NCBI RefSeq assembly: GCF_900640115.1
Contig: NZ_CAAAIW010000002.1
Span: 1 to 64,000 of the forward strand
Direction: 5' to 3'
DNA length: 64,000 nucleotides
Origin: Legionella yabuuchiae
GTDB taxonomy: Bacteria; Pseudomonadota; Gammaproteobacteria; Legionellales; Legionellaceae
Within the stretch, counting starts at the first letter, position 1, and every line of letters starts with the position of its first letter. The notes beneath the pieces are model-generated. The model saw only the letters and a list, made by a program, of their open reading frames with translations, had not been told where the DNA came from and did not search any database. Positions 52,881 through 62,216 of the stretch are shown one piece after another. The translations under genes and the position numbers were made by a program.

Positions 52881-54467
52881 ATGATTAAAGAAGAAATAGG
52901 ATCAATAAGAGAGGTCTTAGATCACTCAACAGTTATGTCCATTATGATAATCAGCTTGCTTGCTAGTTTATTATCATTGACCATTCCTGTTGCAGCGCAA
53001 ACACTCATTAACTTAATTGCCTTTGGTAAGTTACTTAGACCTGTATTTACATTAAGCATCATCGTATTTATTTTTATGTTGGCGTTAGGCGCCTTGAATG
53101 TTTGGCAAATAATCATAGCAGAGGTTATTCAGCAAAAATTAATGGTCAAGATCAGTTTAAATCTTACAAATCAATATAATCATTTGTCTTTAAGTAACTT
53201 TTCTGCCCATCATGGCCCTGAATTAGTAAATCGATTTTTCGAAATTGTTACTATCAAAAAATCACTCGCTAATCTACTGATTTATGGCATTAATCTTTCT
53301 TTGCAAGTGTTTTTTGGTTTAATCCTGTTGCTAATCTATCATCCGATGTTTCTTGCCTTTGATGCTATTGTCATTTTAGGAATTTTACTTGTAATTCTTG
53401 TTCCTTATCGCAAAGCAATTGAAAGCGCTAAAAAAGAATGCGATGAAAAACATAATTTAGGCGCGTGGTTAGAAGAAATTTTAATCAACCGATTTTTATT
53501 TCGCTTTAATCTTTATCACCGTTTTGCCACTCAACAAACCGACAAACGACTGGTTTCATTTTTAAAAGCTAGGAATTTACATTTTAAACAATTGGTGAAA
53601 CACCAAATTGGATTTAATCTATTATCCGCCTTGGTCAGCAGTTTATTATTAGGCGTTGGGGGCTATCTAGTCGTAAATGATCAGCTAAGTTTGGGTCAGC
53701 TTGCAGCCGCTGAAATTGTACTCGGCGCTTTAATTTATAGCTTTAAACGCTTTGGTACTTTATTAGAAAGCTTTTACGACATGATTGCCTCGGAAAGCAA
53801 AATTGAATCGGTTGTTAATCTTCCGGTTGAACAAGTGGACAAGAATCTTAGTGAAATCTATGTACCTATCCAAACTCTTGAAATCAGAAACCCAGATAAA
53901 ACAATTGCCGAAGCAACCCCTGAAAAGCCTTTATTAGTTTTCTCCGCGAACCCAGATCGTTGTCAAATATTTACAAGAGAACTCTTTGGGTTTAGAGAGG
54001 AAACCAAATATCAGTTTTATGTTAACCAGACGTTTTGTTCACAAACTCACCGAATTGCGATGCGTCAAGTCAGTATGCTTGTAGCACAACCTGAATGGTT
54101 TGCCGGCACGATATATGACAATTTGCTCCTAGGACATAAAAACACGCCCAATAAAAAGATTCTAGAAGAATTAAAACAATTTAATCTTCTTGAGAAAGTC
54201 ATGCATCAACCGAATGGCTTAAAGACCGTGGTTTATGAGTGGAAAACGGTGTTCTCACTCTATGAATTAACTCAATTGATGATCGTTCGCGCATTATTGT
54301 TTAAGCCGCAGTTGCTTGTAATCGATCGCGCCCTTGATGTATTTAATGATGAACAACTGGATAAAATCATGGATCGTCTCAAGGAGCTAGAACAAACGAT
54401 TTTAATCATTGTGAGCCAAAAGAAAGAGTTTAAGCAGATAACCAATCATTGGGTGATTCCAGAATGA
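52881..54467 (+). CDS. HlyB-like ABC exporter subunit with degenerate ATPase domain
   Basis: 528 aa. The membrane domain (residues ~1-300) is exporter type with about six TM helices (VMSIMIISLLASLLSLTIPV, LIYGINLSLQVFFGLILLLI, LLSALVSSLLLGVGGYLVV). The nucleotide-binding domain (residues ~325-528) has lost its motifs: Walker A position reads LLVFSANPDRCQIF, the signature LSGGQ reads FSLYELTQL, the Walker B Glu is Arg (LLVIDRALD) and the H-loop His is Ser. The Q-loop region VSMLVAQPEWFAGTIYDNLL is kept. The open frame is clean, so loss is old and selected rather than pseudogene decay. It is followed by coupled HlyD and TolC genes. Confidence 0.85.
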   Translation: MIKEEIGSIREVLDHSTVMSIMIISLLASLLSLTIPVAAQTLINLIAFGKLLRPVFTLSIIVFIFMLALGALNVWQIIIAEVIQQKLMVKISLNLTNQYNHLSLSNFSAHHGPELVNRFFEIVTIKKSLANLLIYGINLSLQVFFGLILLLIYHPMFLAFDAIVILGILLVILVPYRKAIESAKKECDEKHNLGAWLEEILINRFLFRFNLYHRFATQQTDKRLVSFLKARNLHFKQLVKHQIGFNLLSALVSSLLLGVGGYLVVNDQLSLGQLAAAEIVLGALIYSFKRFGTLLESFYDMIASESKIESVVNLPVEQVDKNLSEIYVPIQTLEIRNPDKTIAEATPEKPLLVFSANPDRCQIFTRELFGFREETKYQFYVNQTFCSQTHRIAMRQVSMLVAQPEWFAGTIYDNLLLGHKNTPNKKILEELKQFNLLEKVMHQPNGLKTVVYEWKTVFSLYELTQLMIVRALLFKPQLLVIDRALDVFNDEQLDKIMDRLKELEQTILIIVSQKKEFKQITNHWVIPE

Positions 54468-55450
54468 AATTGTATGCAGCAAAAATGATCGGGAAATTGC
54501 CAAAACCTAAAAATATTATAAAGATTCTTTTTATTTTACTCGTGTTAATGGCTGGGTTTTTAGGTTTTACCCCCTGGCAGCAGTTTGCTTTGGGAAATGG
54601 TCGGGTGATTGCATTTTCCCCTACGGAAAGACAGCATACGGTTAATTCTCCTATCACAGGTCGGATCAAAAAATGGTATGTTGACGAAGGGATGACTGTA
54701 AAACCAGGCGATCCAATCGTTGATATTACTGATATTGATCCAGAGCTATTGCGCCGTTTGGAGATGGAAAGAAGAGCCCTACTGCTTCGCATTGAAGTCG
54801 CAGAGAAAGGAGTGGCGGCTGCGAAAGCCAATCTTGAACGACAGAAAAAATTGTACGAGGAAGGGATTAATTCAAAACGTCAATATGAACTCGCTCAAAT
54901 TGAGTATGCTAAACATCAAAATCAATTAGCACAGGCTAAGATTGATAAAGTAAAGATTGATATACGGATTGCTCGGCAGAAGTCACAACTGGTTGATGCG
55001 CACGTAGCCGGTACGATATTCAAACGGCTCACCGGGGAGCACAGTGTGTTGGTCAAACAAGGGGATGTTTTGGCCGAAATCATACCTGACACGCAATCTC
55101 GCGCTGTGGCTCTTTGGGTTGATGGGAACGATATTCCTTTTGTCAGACTTAATCAAAAAGCGCGCTTGCAATTTGAGGGCTGGCCTGCAATCCAATTTCG
55201 CGGGTGGCCAGAAATTGCGGTTGGAACCTTTGGTGGAAGAGTTTCTTTTATTGATCCTACCGATAACGGACAGGGTTATTTTCGTGTGGTTATTTTACCT
55301 GATGAACCATGGCCTCAACCAAGATTTTTAAGGCAAGGGGTAAGAGTGCATGGCTGGATCCAGTTAGGAGAAGTTCCTTTATGGTATGAACTATGGCGTC
55401 AATTTAATGGGTTTCCACCAGAGAGCGCTTTTCAACAGAAGGCTGCATAA
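54464..55450 (+). CDS. HlyD-type periplasmic adaptor
   Basis: About 328 aa. One N-terminal TM (residues ~22-42, IIKILFILLVLMAGFLGFTP), then the split biotinyl/lipoyl domain (VNSPITGRIKKWYVDEGMTV, KPGDPIVDI ... DAHVAGTIFKRLTGEHSVLV). A coiled-coil hairpin (residues ~88-165, RRLEMERRALLLRIEVAEKG, ERQKKLYEEGINSKRQYELA) and a beta domain ending VRVHGWIQLGEVPLWYELWR follow. The hairpin is short. The ATG at 54464 overlaps the stop of the ABC gene (ATGA). It links the inner-membrane subunit to the TolC-like channel. Confidence 0.9.
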   Translation: MKLYAAKMIGKLPKPKNIIKILFILLVLMAGFLGFTPWQQFALGNGRVIAFSPTERQHTVNSPITGRIKKWYVDEGMTVKPGDPIVDITDIDPELLRRLEMERRALLLRIEVAEKGVAAAKANLERQKKLYEEGINSKRQYELAQIEYAKHQNQLAQAKIDKVKIDIRIARQKSQLVDAHVAGTIFKRLTGEHSVLVKQGDVLAEIIPDTQSRAVALWVDGNDIPFVRLNQKARLQFEGWPAIQFRGWPEIAVGTFGGRVSFIDPTDNGQGYFRVVILPDEPWPQPRFLRQGVRVHGWIQLGEVPLWYELWRQFNGFPPESAFQQKAA

Positions 55451-56880
55451 TGCGTATTTCAGTGCATTTTATAAGGATAATTCTATTATTTTCTATTCCT
55501 ACAGCTTGTTTTTCTCAGCAATCCAATTACTTAAGCCTTGAAGACGTGTTAGAAAGTGTTAATTGTTATTATCCAAAGATAAAAATCGCCTTTCTGAAAA
55601 TCAATAAAGCAGAAGGCGATTATATTAATGCCGTAGGTCGATTTGATCCTTCTTTAAACGCCTTGGCTCGTTCCCAGCCTGTTGGAGGATATATTAACAA
55701 CTATGGTGATACGGAACTAACGGTTCCAACACTCTATAATGGTTTAAAGCTGTTTGCAGGATACAGAAATGGGCAAGGAGATTGGCCAATATATTATCAA
55801 AACTATTTAACAAACTCTGGGGGTGAATACAGAGCAGGTGTGTTATTTCCACTGTTACGTGATCGATTAATCGATAAGGAACGGGCAGGATTATTTACTA
55901 AAGAAGAATCTATTTGTGTAAAAAAATTCGATGCCGAAGTGACCAAAATTAATATTTACCAAGAAACAGTCAAAGCTTATTGGCAGTGGGTCGAAGCGGG
56001 TTTACAGCTACAAATGTACAATCAGCTTTTACAATTAGCGCGATTGCGCCAAGAAGCAATTGAAAAAAGAGCGAATGAGGGTGATTTGCCGAAACTTGCA
56101 ATTGCTGAAAATAGGCAACAGATTATTCAGCGAGAACAATTACGCAATCAAGGGCAAATGATCTTCAAACAAGCGGCAATTCAATTATCGCTCTATTATC
56201 GCGATAATAGAGGTAAACCCCAACTACCACTTGACAGTAAACTACCAGCATTCTTACCGCATCGATCATTAATTCAATCGCAAATTTTTGCAGAATTAAA
56301 AAAACACCCGGCTATGAAGCGGTTGCAAGCGTATGCAAAAATAGTCCAACTCAAATTGGGCTTGGCACAAAATGAACTTCTTCCAAACTTAGATGCAACC
56401 GTATCTGCCTTTAAGCAATATGGTAGCGGAGGGGATCCTTTGTTAATTCCCCAAGCGGCAATGGTTGGTCTTTCATTTAAGCTTCCTTTGTATCGAAATG
56501 AAGCGAAAGGAAAAGTGATTAGCGCTCAAAGCGAGCTTCAACAAATTCATGCCGAAAAAAATTTTTTATTTGAGCAGTTAAAAAACGAATTATCTAAATT
56601 GTTTGTTGGTATAACTCTTTATCATCAACAAGTAACGCTGCTCGAACAAGAATTAAACTTAGCACGGCAACTACAAACTGCGGAAACCAAAAAATTCAAT
56701 GCAGGAGACAGCACTCTTTTTTTAGTGAATCAGAGGGAACAAGCTGCTGCACAAGTGGAGCTTAATTGGAATAATGCAAGAATAAAGCTACTAGAAATAA
56801 GCGATATGGCACGCTTCTTTTCACAAACCCTAATCCAGGATCATCAATTAAATGAGAAGAAGAATATCTCCAGGCGTTGA
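55450..56880 (+). CDS. TolC-family outer-membrane channel
   Basis: 476 aa with a Sec signal (residues 1-22, FIRIILLFSIPTACFSQ). It has two OEP repeats: LEDVLESVNCYYPKIKIAFL, DAEVTKINIYQETVKAYWQW and KHPAMKRLQAYAKIVQLKLG, LFVGITLYHQQVTLLEQELN, with the channel strand segments YRAGVLFPLLRDRLIDKERA and VGLSFKLPLYRNEAKGKVIS. It completes a three-gene tripartite exporter. Its ATG shares a base with the HlyD stop (TAATG). The substrate is unknown; the next gene downstream is a U-box protein but is separated by 332 bases. Confidence 0.92.
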   Translation: MRISVHFIRIILLFSIPTACFSQQSNYLSLEDVLESVNCYYPKIKIAFLKINKAEGDYINAVGRFDPSLNALARSQPVGGYINNYGDTELTVPTLYNGLKLFAGYRNGQGDWPIYYQNYLTNSGGEYRAGVLFPLLRDRLIDKERAGLFTKEESICVKKFDAEVTKINIYQETVKAYWQWVEAGLQLQMYNQLLQLARLRQEAIEKRANEGDLPKLAIAENRQQIIQREQLRNQGQMIFKQAAIQLSLYYRDNRGKPQLPLDSKLPAFLPHRSLIQSQIFAELKKHPAMKRLQAYAKIVQLKLGLAQNELLPNLDATVSAFKQYGSGGDPLLIPQAAMVGLSFKLPLYRNEAKGKVISAQSELQQIHAEKNFLFEQLKNELSKLFVGITLYHQQVTLLEQELNLARQLQTAETKKFNAGDSTLFLVNQREQAAAQVELNWNNARIKLLEISDMARFFSQTLIQDHQLNEKKNISRR

Positions 56881-57212
56881 GTATCTTAGCTATAAATTAA
56901 ACAAGATGTCGCTTTAGGGAAAATATAAAAAGATCTGAAATTCCTTTCAAAACTATCGCAACTCATAGGATTAATAGACGTCTTAGTTGTCTTCCCATTC
57001 ATTATGAAAGAATTAATTTTTAGAAAATATAAAAATTCTCCATTTTTTATAAGAGATAGGGTTGCGCCAATTACTGAGCCAGTCGCATTAGATAAATAAC
57101 GGTCTTTGCCCATGTTAGTGACAAATAGAATTGCAAAAACAAAATACTTACCGTGCAATAAATGATTTTATGGTATACTAGCAATCCAATCATTTAACAA
57201 GACAGGTAATTT
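56881..57212. promoter_or_regulatory. AT-rich gap with promoter of the U-box gene
   Basis: 332 bases with no convincing gene (a 90-codon minus-strand frame has no ribosome site and no family look). At 57171-57179, TGGTATACT is a good extended -10 element, 34 bases before the U-box ATG, with only a weak -35 (GTGCAA at 57153). No PmrA- or CpxR-like box is obvious. Confidence 0.5.
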
Positions 57213-57935
57213 ATGAGAGAAGATGCTTCACCTCGCTCCAGGTTATCAAGATTTTTTAGCTTTTTGCGTCGACTTTGGCATAGATTGATTGGAAGAGCTA
57301 CACCAGATTATAATCTCCTCTTAGATTTAGAAACTCCTAATAATATACAAATAGTACCGCTTGACATTAGTAATACTGTCGACTTACTAAGCTTTGATAG
57401 AAGCAATTTAGAGTTGCCGACTACAAGAGAACTGTATATACGATTCATGGGGTCACAAAATATACCCCTCATAGGGTCACAAAACAATTTTCATCAGTTT
57501 TTCCAAAACATGCAAAATGATAGACCGTGGCGAGAACATCAAGAGCCATTTTTTCGTTCTCAACAAACGGCATGGGAAGACCCTTATCATTGGTGGTGTC
57601 GTCAAGAACCCCTTCTAAGCTTACCCGACCCTGAGGATTTTCGAAATTCATCAAAATTAGCTGGAAATACTAATTTAGACATTCCGGAAGAGTTTATCTG
57701 TGCAATTACTCACCAAATAATGACAGAACCTGTTTACGATCGAAATTTTCCTCAACAAAGATATGATCGACATGCAATTGAAAGATGGTTGTCGGATCAT
57801 TCTACAAATCCATACACCCGAACCCAGCTAACTACGGAAAACCTTATTGCCGATGATGGTTTAAAAGAACGCATAGACGAATTCGTAGCAAACGTGCTCG
57901 AGACATCAGTCGCTTTAACACCTGGAAATTTCTGA
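57213..57935 (+). CDS. U-box domain protein, candidate Dot/Icm effector
   Basis: 240 aa. Residues ~157-226 are a U-box: IPEEFICAITHQIMTEPVYD, then the YDRHAIERWLSDH helix and NPYTRTQLTTENLIADDGLK, as in eukaryotic E2-binding ubiquitin ligases and in Legionella LubX. The N-terminus is basic and unusual (RLSRFFSFLRRLWHRLIGRA), possibly a membrane-binding amphipathic helix. The middle (residues ~45-150) matches nothing I know. No Sec signal is present. In a Dot/Icm genome a lone eukaryotic-like U-box gene with its own promoter is probably an effector E3 ligase. Delivery and targets are inference. Confidence 0.8.
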   Translation: MREDASPRSRLSRFFSFLRRLWHRLIGRATPDYNLLLDLETPNNIQIVPLDISNTVDLLSFDRSNLELPTTRELYIRFMGSQNIPLIGSQNNFHQFFQNMQNDRPWREHQEPFFRSQQTAWEDPYHWWCRQEPLLSLPDPEDFRNSSKLAGNTNLDIPEEFICAITHQIMTEPVYDRNFPQQRYDRHAIERWLSDHSTNPYTRTQLTTENLIADDGLKERIDEFVANVLETSVALTPGNF

Positions 57936-57976
57936 CTTATTTGCAGCGACCGGGATTACCTTAATCTAATTTAATA

Positions 57977-58003
57977 CTAGGCGTTGCTGACAGCAACGCC
58001 TAG
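57977..58003. terminator. Bidirectional terminator-like stem
   Basis: CTAGGCGTTGCT-GAC-AGCAACGCCTAG, a perfect 12-bp stem, lies between the convergent U-box gene and ctpA, 6 bases from the ctpA stop. T-runs are weak on both sides (ATGATTT and TATTAAATT), but placement strongly suggests termination in both directions. Confidence 0.75.
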
Positions 58004-58008
58004 ATGAT

Positions 58009-59355
58009 TTACCGCTGAGCAACCGCCAGTCCTTTCAGAATGGTCAATGCGGCATATAATTGATAATCATCGTGAATCAAATTTTGGTCAGTTTGAGCAA
58101 TAGGTCCTGAGATGGATAATGTATCCTTATCTTTCTTCTTATCCTTATCTTTTGCCTCAGTATTGTTGAGTAAATGGCCATTTAAATCGGCTTCAGTAAA
58201 CCCAGTGAATTTAACCTCGTTTTCCGCTTTAGGAATGGATACCTCTTCAACAATAATATCAGGCGTTATGCCTTTGGCCTGTATTGAAGTGCCTGAAGGG
58301 GTATAATAAAGTGCGGTGGTTAATTTAATGCCGCGCTTTTCGTCCAAAGGTAAAACCGTTTGCACGGAACCTTTTCCAAAACTTTGCGTACCCAGTATAA
58401 TAGCTCGCTTATTATCCTTAAGCGCTCCGGCTACAATTTCTGAAGCAGAAGCGGAGCCATTGTTAATCAGTACGACCATGGGCGCATTATCTAATATATC
58501 ACCTGGGTTGGCTAAAGCGGTGAATTGAGTACCGGGTAAACGTCCCTCCGTATACACAATTTTCTCTTCTTCCCCCGATTTATCATTATGAATAAATGCA
58601 TCCGAAATCTGAATCGCAGAATCTAATAATCCTCCTGGATTGTTACGGAGATCTAAGACTAATCCTTGTAGCTTACCGCCTGATTCCTGTTTTAACTGCG
58701 CGATCGCATTGAGCATATCTTTGCTGGTCAACGCTTGAAATTGTGTTAGGCGAATATAACCAAATTGTTTATCTAATAATTGGCTTTTTACGCTTTTAAC
58801 CAGAATTTGTTCACGAACCAATGTAAAGTTCAGAGGTTTGTTTTCACCTTTTCTAAGTATAGTAATATCAATGGTGCTGCCTGGTTTCCCACGCATAATC
58901 TGAACAGCGTCTTTTAATTCCATGCCTTGCACAGATTTGTCACCCAGCTTAATGATGTAATCACCCGCTTTAATTCCTGCTTTAAAGGCAGGGGTATCAA
59001 CCAGGGGGGTAACCACTTTAACCACACCACCTTCTAGGGTAACTTCAATACCTAAACCGCCAAACTCGCCATTGGTCGCCGTTTGTAATTCTTTAAAATC
59101 ATCTTCATTCAGGTAGGTAGAGTGTGGATCCAGACCGGTCAACATGCCTCGTATCGCGTTATCAAACAGTTCTTTATCATCCGTTTGTTTAACATAGTAT
59201 TTTTTGATTTGGCTAATCGCATTGGAAAAACGCTGAACTTCTTCCATAGGAATGCGTTGGCCATCATTGGCTTCTGCCAAAACTGGAATCGGAAACACAA
59301 CGGCGACTGCAAGCAAGCCTGCCATAGTAGTTGATATTAGTTTTTTTGCCGACAT
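58009..59355 (-). CDS. ctpA: C-terminal processing peptidase (S41 family)
   Basis: 448 aa from the ATG at 59355, preceded by AAGGAGAATATTT; the open frame continues upstream but without a ribosome site. A Sec signal (residues 1-27, LISTTMAGLLAVAVVFPIP) is followed by a PDZ domain (GGLGIEVTLEGGVVKVVTPL, KAGIKAGDYIIKLGDKSVQG). The protease core carries the Ser/Lys dyad, NNGSASASEIVAGALKDNKR and LGTQSFGKGSVQTVLPLDE. Ctp enzymes trim periplasmic proteins and regulate peptidoglycan hydrolases. The upstream neighbour envC encodes a hydrolase activator, a common pair. Confidence 0.95.
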   Translation of the reverse strand: MSAKKLISTTMAGLLAVAVVFPIPVLAEANDGQRIPMEEVQRFSNAISQIKKYYVKQTDDKELFDNAIRGMLTGLDPHSTYLNEDDFKELQTATNGEFGGLGIEVTLEGGVVKVVTPLVDTPAFKAGIKAGDYIIKLGDKSVQGMELKDAVQIMRGKPGSTIDITILRKGENKPLNFTLVREQILVKSVKSQLLDKQFGYIRLTQFQALTSKDMLNAIAQLKQESGGKLQGLVLDLRNNPGGLLDSAIQISDAFIHNDKSGEEEKIVYTEGRLPGTQFTALANPGDILDNAPMVVLINNGSASASEIVAGALKDNKRAIILGTQSFGKGSVQTVLPLDEKRGIKLTTALYYTPSGTSIQAKGITPDIIVEEVSIPKAENEVKFTGFTEADLNGHLLNNTEAKDKDKKKDKDTLSISGPIAQTDQNLIHDDYQLYAALTILKGLAVAQR

Positions 59356-59447
59356 AAATATTCTCCTTGCAATCACGGCGTCTCTTGCCGGTATTTGCCC
59401 TGATGTTGTTATTCTTGTTTCTGCTGCAAAAACAGGCCAGAGAACAA

Positions 59448-60548
59448 TTAAGACAACCAATCTAGTGGAGAAATTGCTTTTCCACGGTGTCTTACTTCAA
59501 AGTATAGACCGTTTTCTTTAAGTCCACCGCTATGACCAACCGTTGCTATCTGTTCACCTTGCTCAACGTTTTCACCCGTTTGTTTGAATAACGCTTGGTT
59601 ATGAGCGTATAAGGTCATATACCCACGACCATGATCAATAATAATCAGCAATCCATACCCTTTTAACCAGTCACTAAAGACGACTTTCCCTGGATACACA
59701 GCATCTACGGGCAGTCCTTCTTTGGCGTAAAACATCACACCTTGGTTGATGCGATTAATTTTCTTTCTCGATACGGGGACTGGAAAAGGTAATTTATGGC
59801 GTGCGAAAGCAGTCTGCGCTTTAACAGCACTCCTTTGGGCTAAATCTTTAAGCAAGCGGGAGAGATTTTCTTTATCTTTTTGGAAATCCGTTAAGGCATG
59901 CTGCTGATGATCAATATCCTGATTTAAGTCTTTAATCAGTTTAGTTTGATAAAGTTTGCCTGCTTCTAGTTTCTCTTGTCGTGCAATTAGATTTTTTTCC
60001 AAGACTTGTTGTTCTTGTCGTTCTTGACTCAGGGCATTCTGGCTGGCGAGTAACTTATTCTGAAGGGTATTAACATTTGTGATGCTTTGTTGATGAGCTT
60101 GAATCAAATATTGATAATAGGTAAGCAACTGCCCAATAGCATAAGGATTTTCTTGATTTAAAATCCATTTTAAAGGCTGATACTCCCCCATTTTATAGCG
60201 AGTTCGCACTTGATTGGCTAAACGTGTTTGCTCCATTTTAAGCCGTTGGTTTAAGGTGCTAATTTCATGATTTAACAAATTGATCTTATCGATATTTTTA
60301 TCTATTTGCTTTTTGGTTTTACTCAAGTCATGAATGCAAGCGCTGATTTGTTTTTCGGTCGCAGCAAGCTCTTTGGTGAGTAACGATTTTCTATCTTTGG
60401 TTTGATTTAAGGAGTGTTCCAGGCGAGTTATTTTTTGCTCCAGCGCCTTTAATCTAGTTTTTGTTTTCAAAATGGTTGCAGGTTCTGCATAGGTTAAATG
60501 AACCATAAAAAAAACACATAAGAACAGCCAATTAAATGGAGGTTTCAT
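59448..60548 (-). CDS. envC: EnvC-like murein hydrolase activator (LytM domain)
   Basis: 366 aa. A signal peptide (FLCVFFMVHLTYA), a long coiled coil (residues ~28-235, e.g. RLKALEQKITRLEHSLNQTK), then a LytM/M23 domain (residues ~265-366, PVDAVYPGKVVFSDWLKGYG, YGLLIIIDHGRGYMTLYAHN, GLYFEVRHRGKAISPLDWLS). The first zinc-ligand motif (HxxxD, normally in GxHxGID) is replaced by QGVMFYAKEG, so it is an activator of amidases like EnvC, not a peptidase. It acts in septal peptidoglycan splitting. It overlaps the end of gpmI by 17 bases. Confidence 0.92.
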   Translation of the reverse strand: MKPPFNWLFLCVFFMVHLTYAEPATILKTKTRLKALEQKITRLEHSLNQTKDRKSLLTKELAATEKQISACIHDLSKTKKQIDKNIDKINLLNHEISTLNQRLKMEQTRLANQVRTRYKMGEYQPLKWILNQENPYAIGQLLTYYQYLIQAHQQSITNVNTLQNKLLASQNALSQERQEQQVLEKNLIARQEKLEAGKLYQTKLIKDLNQDIDHQQHALTDFQKDKENLSRLLKDLAQRSAVKAQTAFARHKLPFPVPVSRKKINRINQGVMFYAKEGLPVDAVYPGKVVFSDWLKGYGLLIIIDHGRGYMTLYAHNQALFKQTGENVEQGEQIATVGHSGGLKENGLYFEVRHRGKAISPLDWLS

Positions 60549-62079
60549 CGTCTTTTACCATTAACGAGTGCCCCGTCATTTCTTCGGGGGGGCTAATATT
60601 AAGAAGCGTTAGCATGGTGGGGGCAATATCGATTAAGCTCCCACGGTCTACGTTAAACCTCCATTCACTTCCGACGAACACTAAAGGTACGGGTAAATTG
60701 GTATGAGCCGTTTGGGGTTGTTGAGCCATGGTGTCAAACATGAGTTCAGCATTGCCATGATCGGAGGTAATTAATAATGTTCCGTTGACCTGCTCAAGAG
60801 CGTCCCCAATCCGCCCCAGACAATGATCCAAACATTCAATGGCTTTTATCGTGGCAGCGAAGTTGCCGGTATGTCCCACCATATCGGCATTTGCATAATT
60901 GCAGATGATGACATCATGTTCTTGGTTAATAATGGCGCTCACAACGGCATCGGTTATTGCAGGAGCGCTCATTTCAGGTTGCAAATCATAAGTCGCTACT
61001 TGAGGAGAAGGAATTAATAACCGCTCCTCATGCGGGTAGACATGCTCAGAACCACCATTTAGAAAAAAAGTGACATGCGCGTATTTTTCGGTTTCAGCAA
61101 CCCTTAATTGGCTAAGGCCATGATTCGCTAGAACTTCACCAAGGGTGTTGGTTAACTCTGGGGGAGGGAAAGCGCTTTCCGTTGGAAGCTTACGACTGTA
61201 ACGAGTCATGCTTACAAAATGGGCTAACGACGGATGACTTTCGCGCTCAAACCCTTGAAAATCTTGATCCAAAAAGGCATGTGAAAGTTGTCTAGCGCGA
61301 TCGGATCTAAAATTGAAAAAAAATACCGAATCGCCGCTCTCTATTGTTTTCCCTTCACCAATTTTGGTTGGAGGGATAAACTCATCAGAAATCGATTCCT
61401 CATAAAAGTGGTGCAACGCTTTATCCGGCGATTCAAAGTGATATTGGCTCTTATTTTGCGTTAAAAGCTGGTAAACGGGGTCAATTCGTTGCCAGCGTTG
61501 GTCGCGATCCATTGCGTAATATCGGCCGCTAATGGATGCAATAGAGGCTGCTGGATACTCTTCTAATAAATGATCGAGCTTCTTAAAACTACTAAGCGCG
61601 CTCTGCGGAGGTGTATCTCGACCATCCAAAAATAAGTGTAAGTAAACGCGATGAAACGATTTAGCGTTGCAGAGTTTTATAAACTCATAAAGATGCTGTT
61701 CGTGGCTATGTACACCGCCCGGTGAAAAAAGGCCCATCACATGGATGGATTTGCCGGTTTGTTTCATATCATCAATCATTTGATTAAATACCGGGTTTTT
61801 AACAAACTGCCCCGACTCAATGGCTTGATTAATGCGTGTGAAATCTTGCGAGATAATTCTTCCTGCGCCAATATGCATATGGCCTACTTCGGAATTCCCC
61901 ATTTGCGCATCGGGCAGGCCTACGCACTCACCAGAGGCGTCAAGCATCATGTGAGGAGAAGTCTTCCACCATTGATCCCACTGCGGGGTAGAGGCTTTAG
62001 CTATAGCATTGAATTCAGCCTCTTCGCGATAACCCCAGCCATCTAAGATTAGCAATACAAGAGGGGCGTTATGGGACAT
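60532..62079 (-). CDS. gpmI: 2,3-bisphosphoglycerate-independent phosphoglycerate mutase
   Basis: 515 aa from the ATG at 62079 (TTTGGAGAAATT upstream); extra upstream codons are not used. It shows APLVLLILDGWGYREEAEFN, MGNSEVGHMHIGAGRII with the phosphoryl Ser, VHLFLDGRDTPPQSAL-type segment, FFFNFRSDRARQLSHAF, VIICNYANADMVGHTGNFAA and LITSDHGNAELMF, covering both metal sites of the alkaline-phosphatase superfamily fold. It interconverts 3- and 2-phosphoglycerate with Mn2+. It diverges from uppS. Confidence 0.96.
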   Translation of the reverse strand: MSHNAPLVLLILDGWGYREEAEFNAIAKASTPQWDQWWKTSPHMMLDASGECVGLPDAQMGNSEVGHMHIGAGRIISQDFTRINQAIESGQFVKNPVFNQMIDDMKQTGKSIHVMGLFSPGGVHSHEQHLYEFIKLCNAKSFHRVYLHLFLDGRDTPPQSALSSFKKLDHLLEEYPAASIASISGRYYAMDRDQRWQRIDPVYQLLTQNKSQYHFESPDKALHHFYEESISDEFIPPTKIGEGKTIESGDSVFFFNFRSDRARQLSHAFLDQDFQGFERESHPSLAHFVSMTRYSRKLPTESAFPPPELTNTLGEVLANHGLSQLRVAETEKYAHVTFFLNGGSEHVYPHEERLLIPSPQVATYDLQPEMSAPAITDAVVSAIINQEHDVIICNYANADMVGHTGNFAATIKAIECLDHCLGRIGDALEQVNGTLLITSDHGNAELMFDTMAQQPQTAHTNLPVPLVFVGSEWRFNVDRGSLIDIAPTMLTLLNISPPEEMTGHSLMVKDDETSI

Positions 62080-62216
62080 AATTTCTCCAAATAAAACTGA
62101 ATAGGCTTTAATACTAAAGTCTTTCGATTCTGGACTCAATCGTTGATGGTTATTTTGTTCCTAACTAACGCTTAATCTTTTGAAACAAACAGGGTAGACT
62201 ATGAGCCATTTATTTA

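Noticed and set aside
56886..57158. 90-codon minus-strand frame between tolC and the U-box gene
   Set aside because: No ribosome site, no family resemblance and poor codon pattern; the region is AT-rich promoter DNA.
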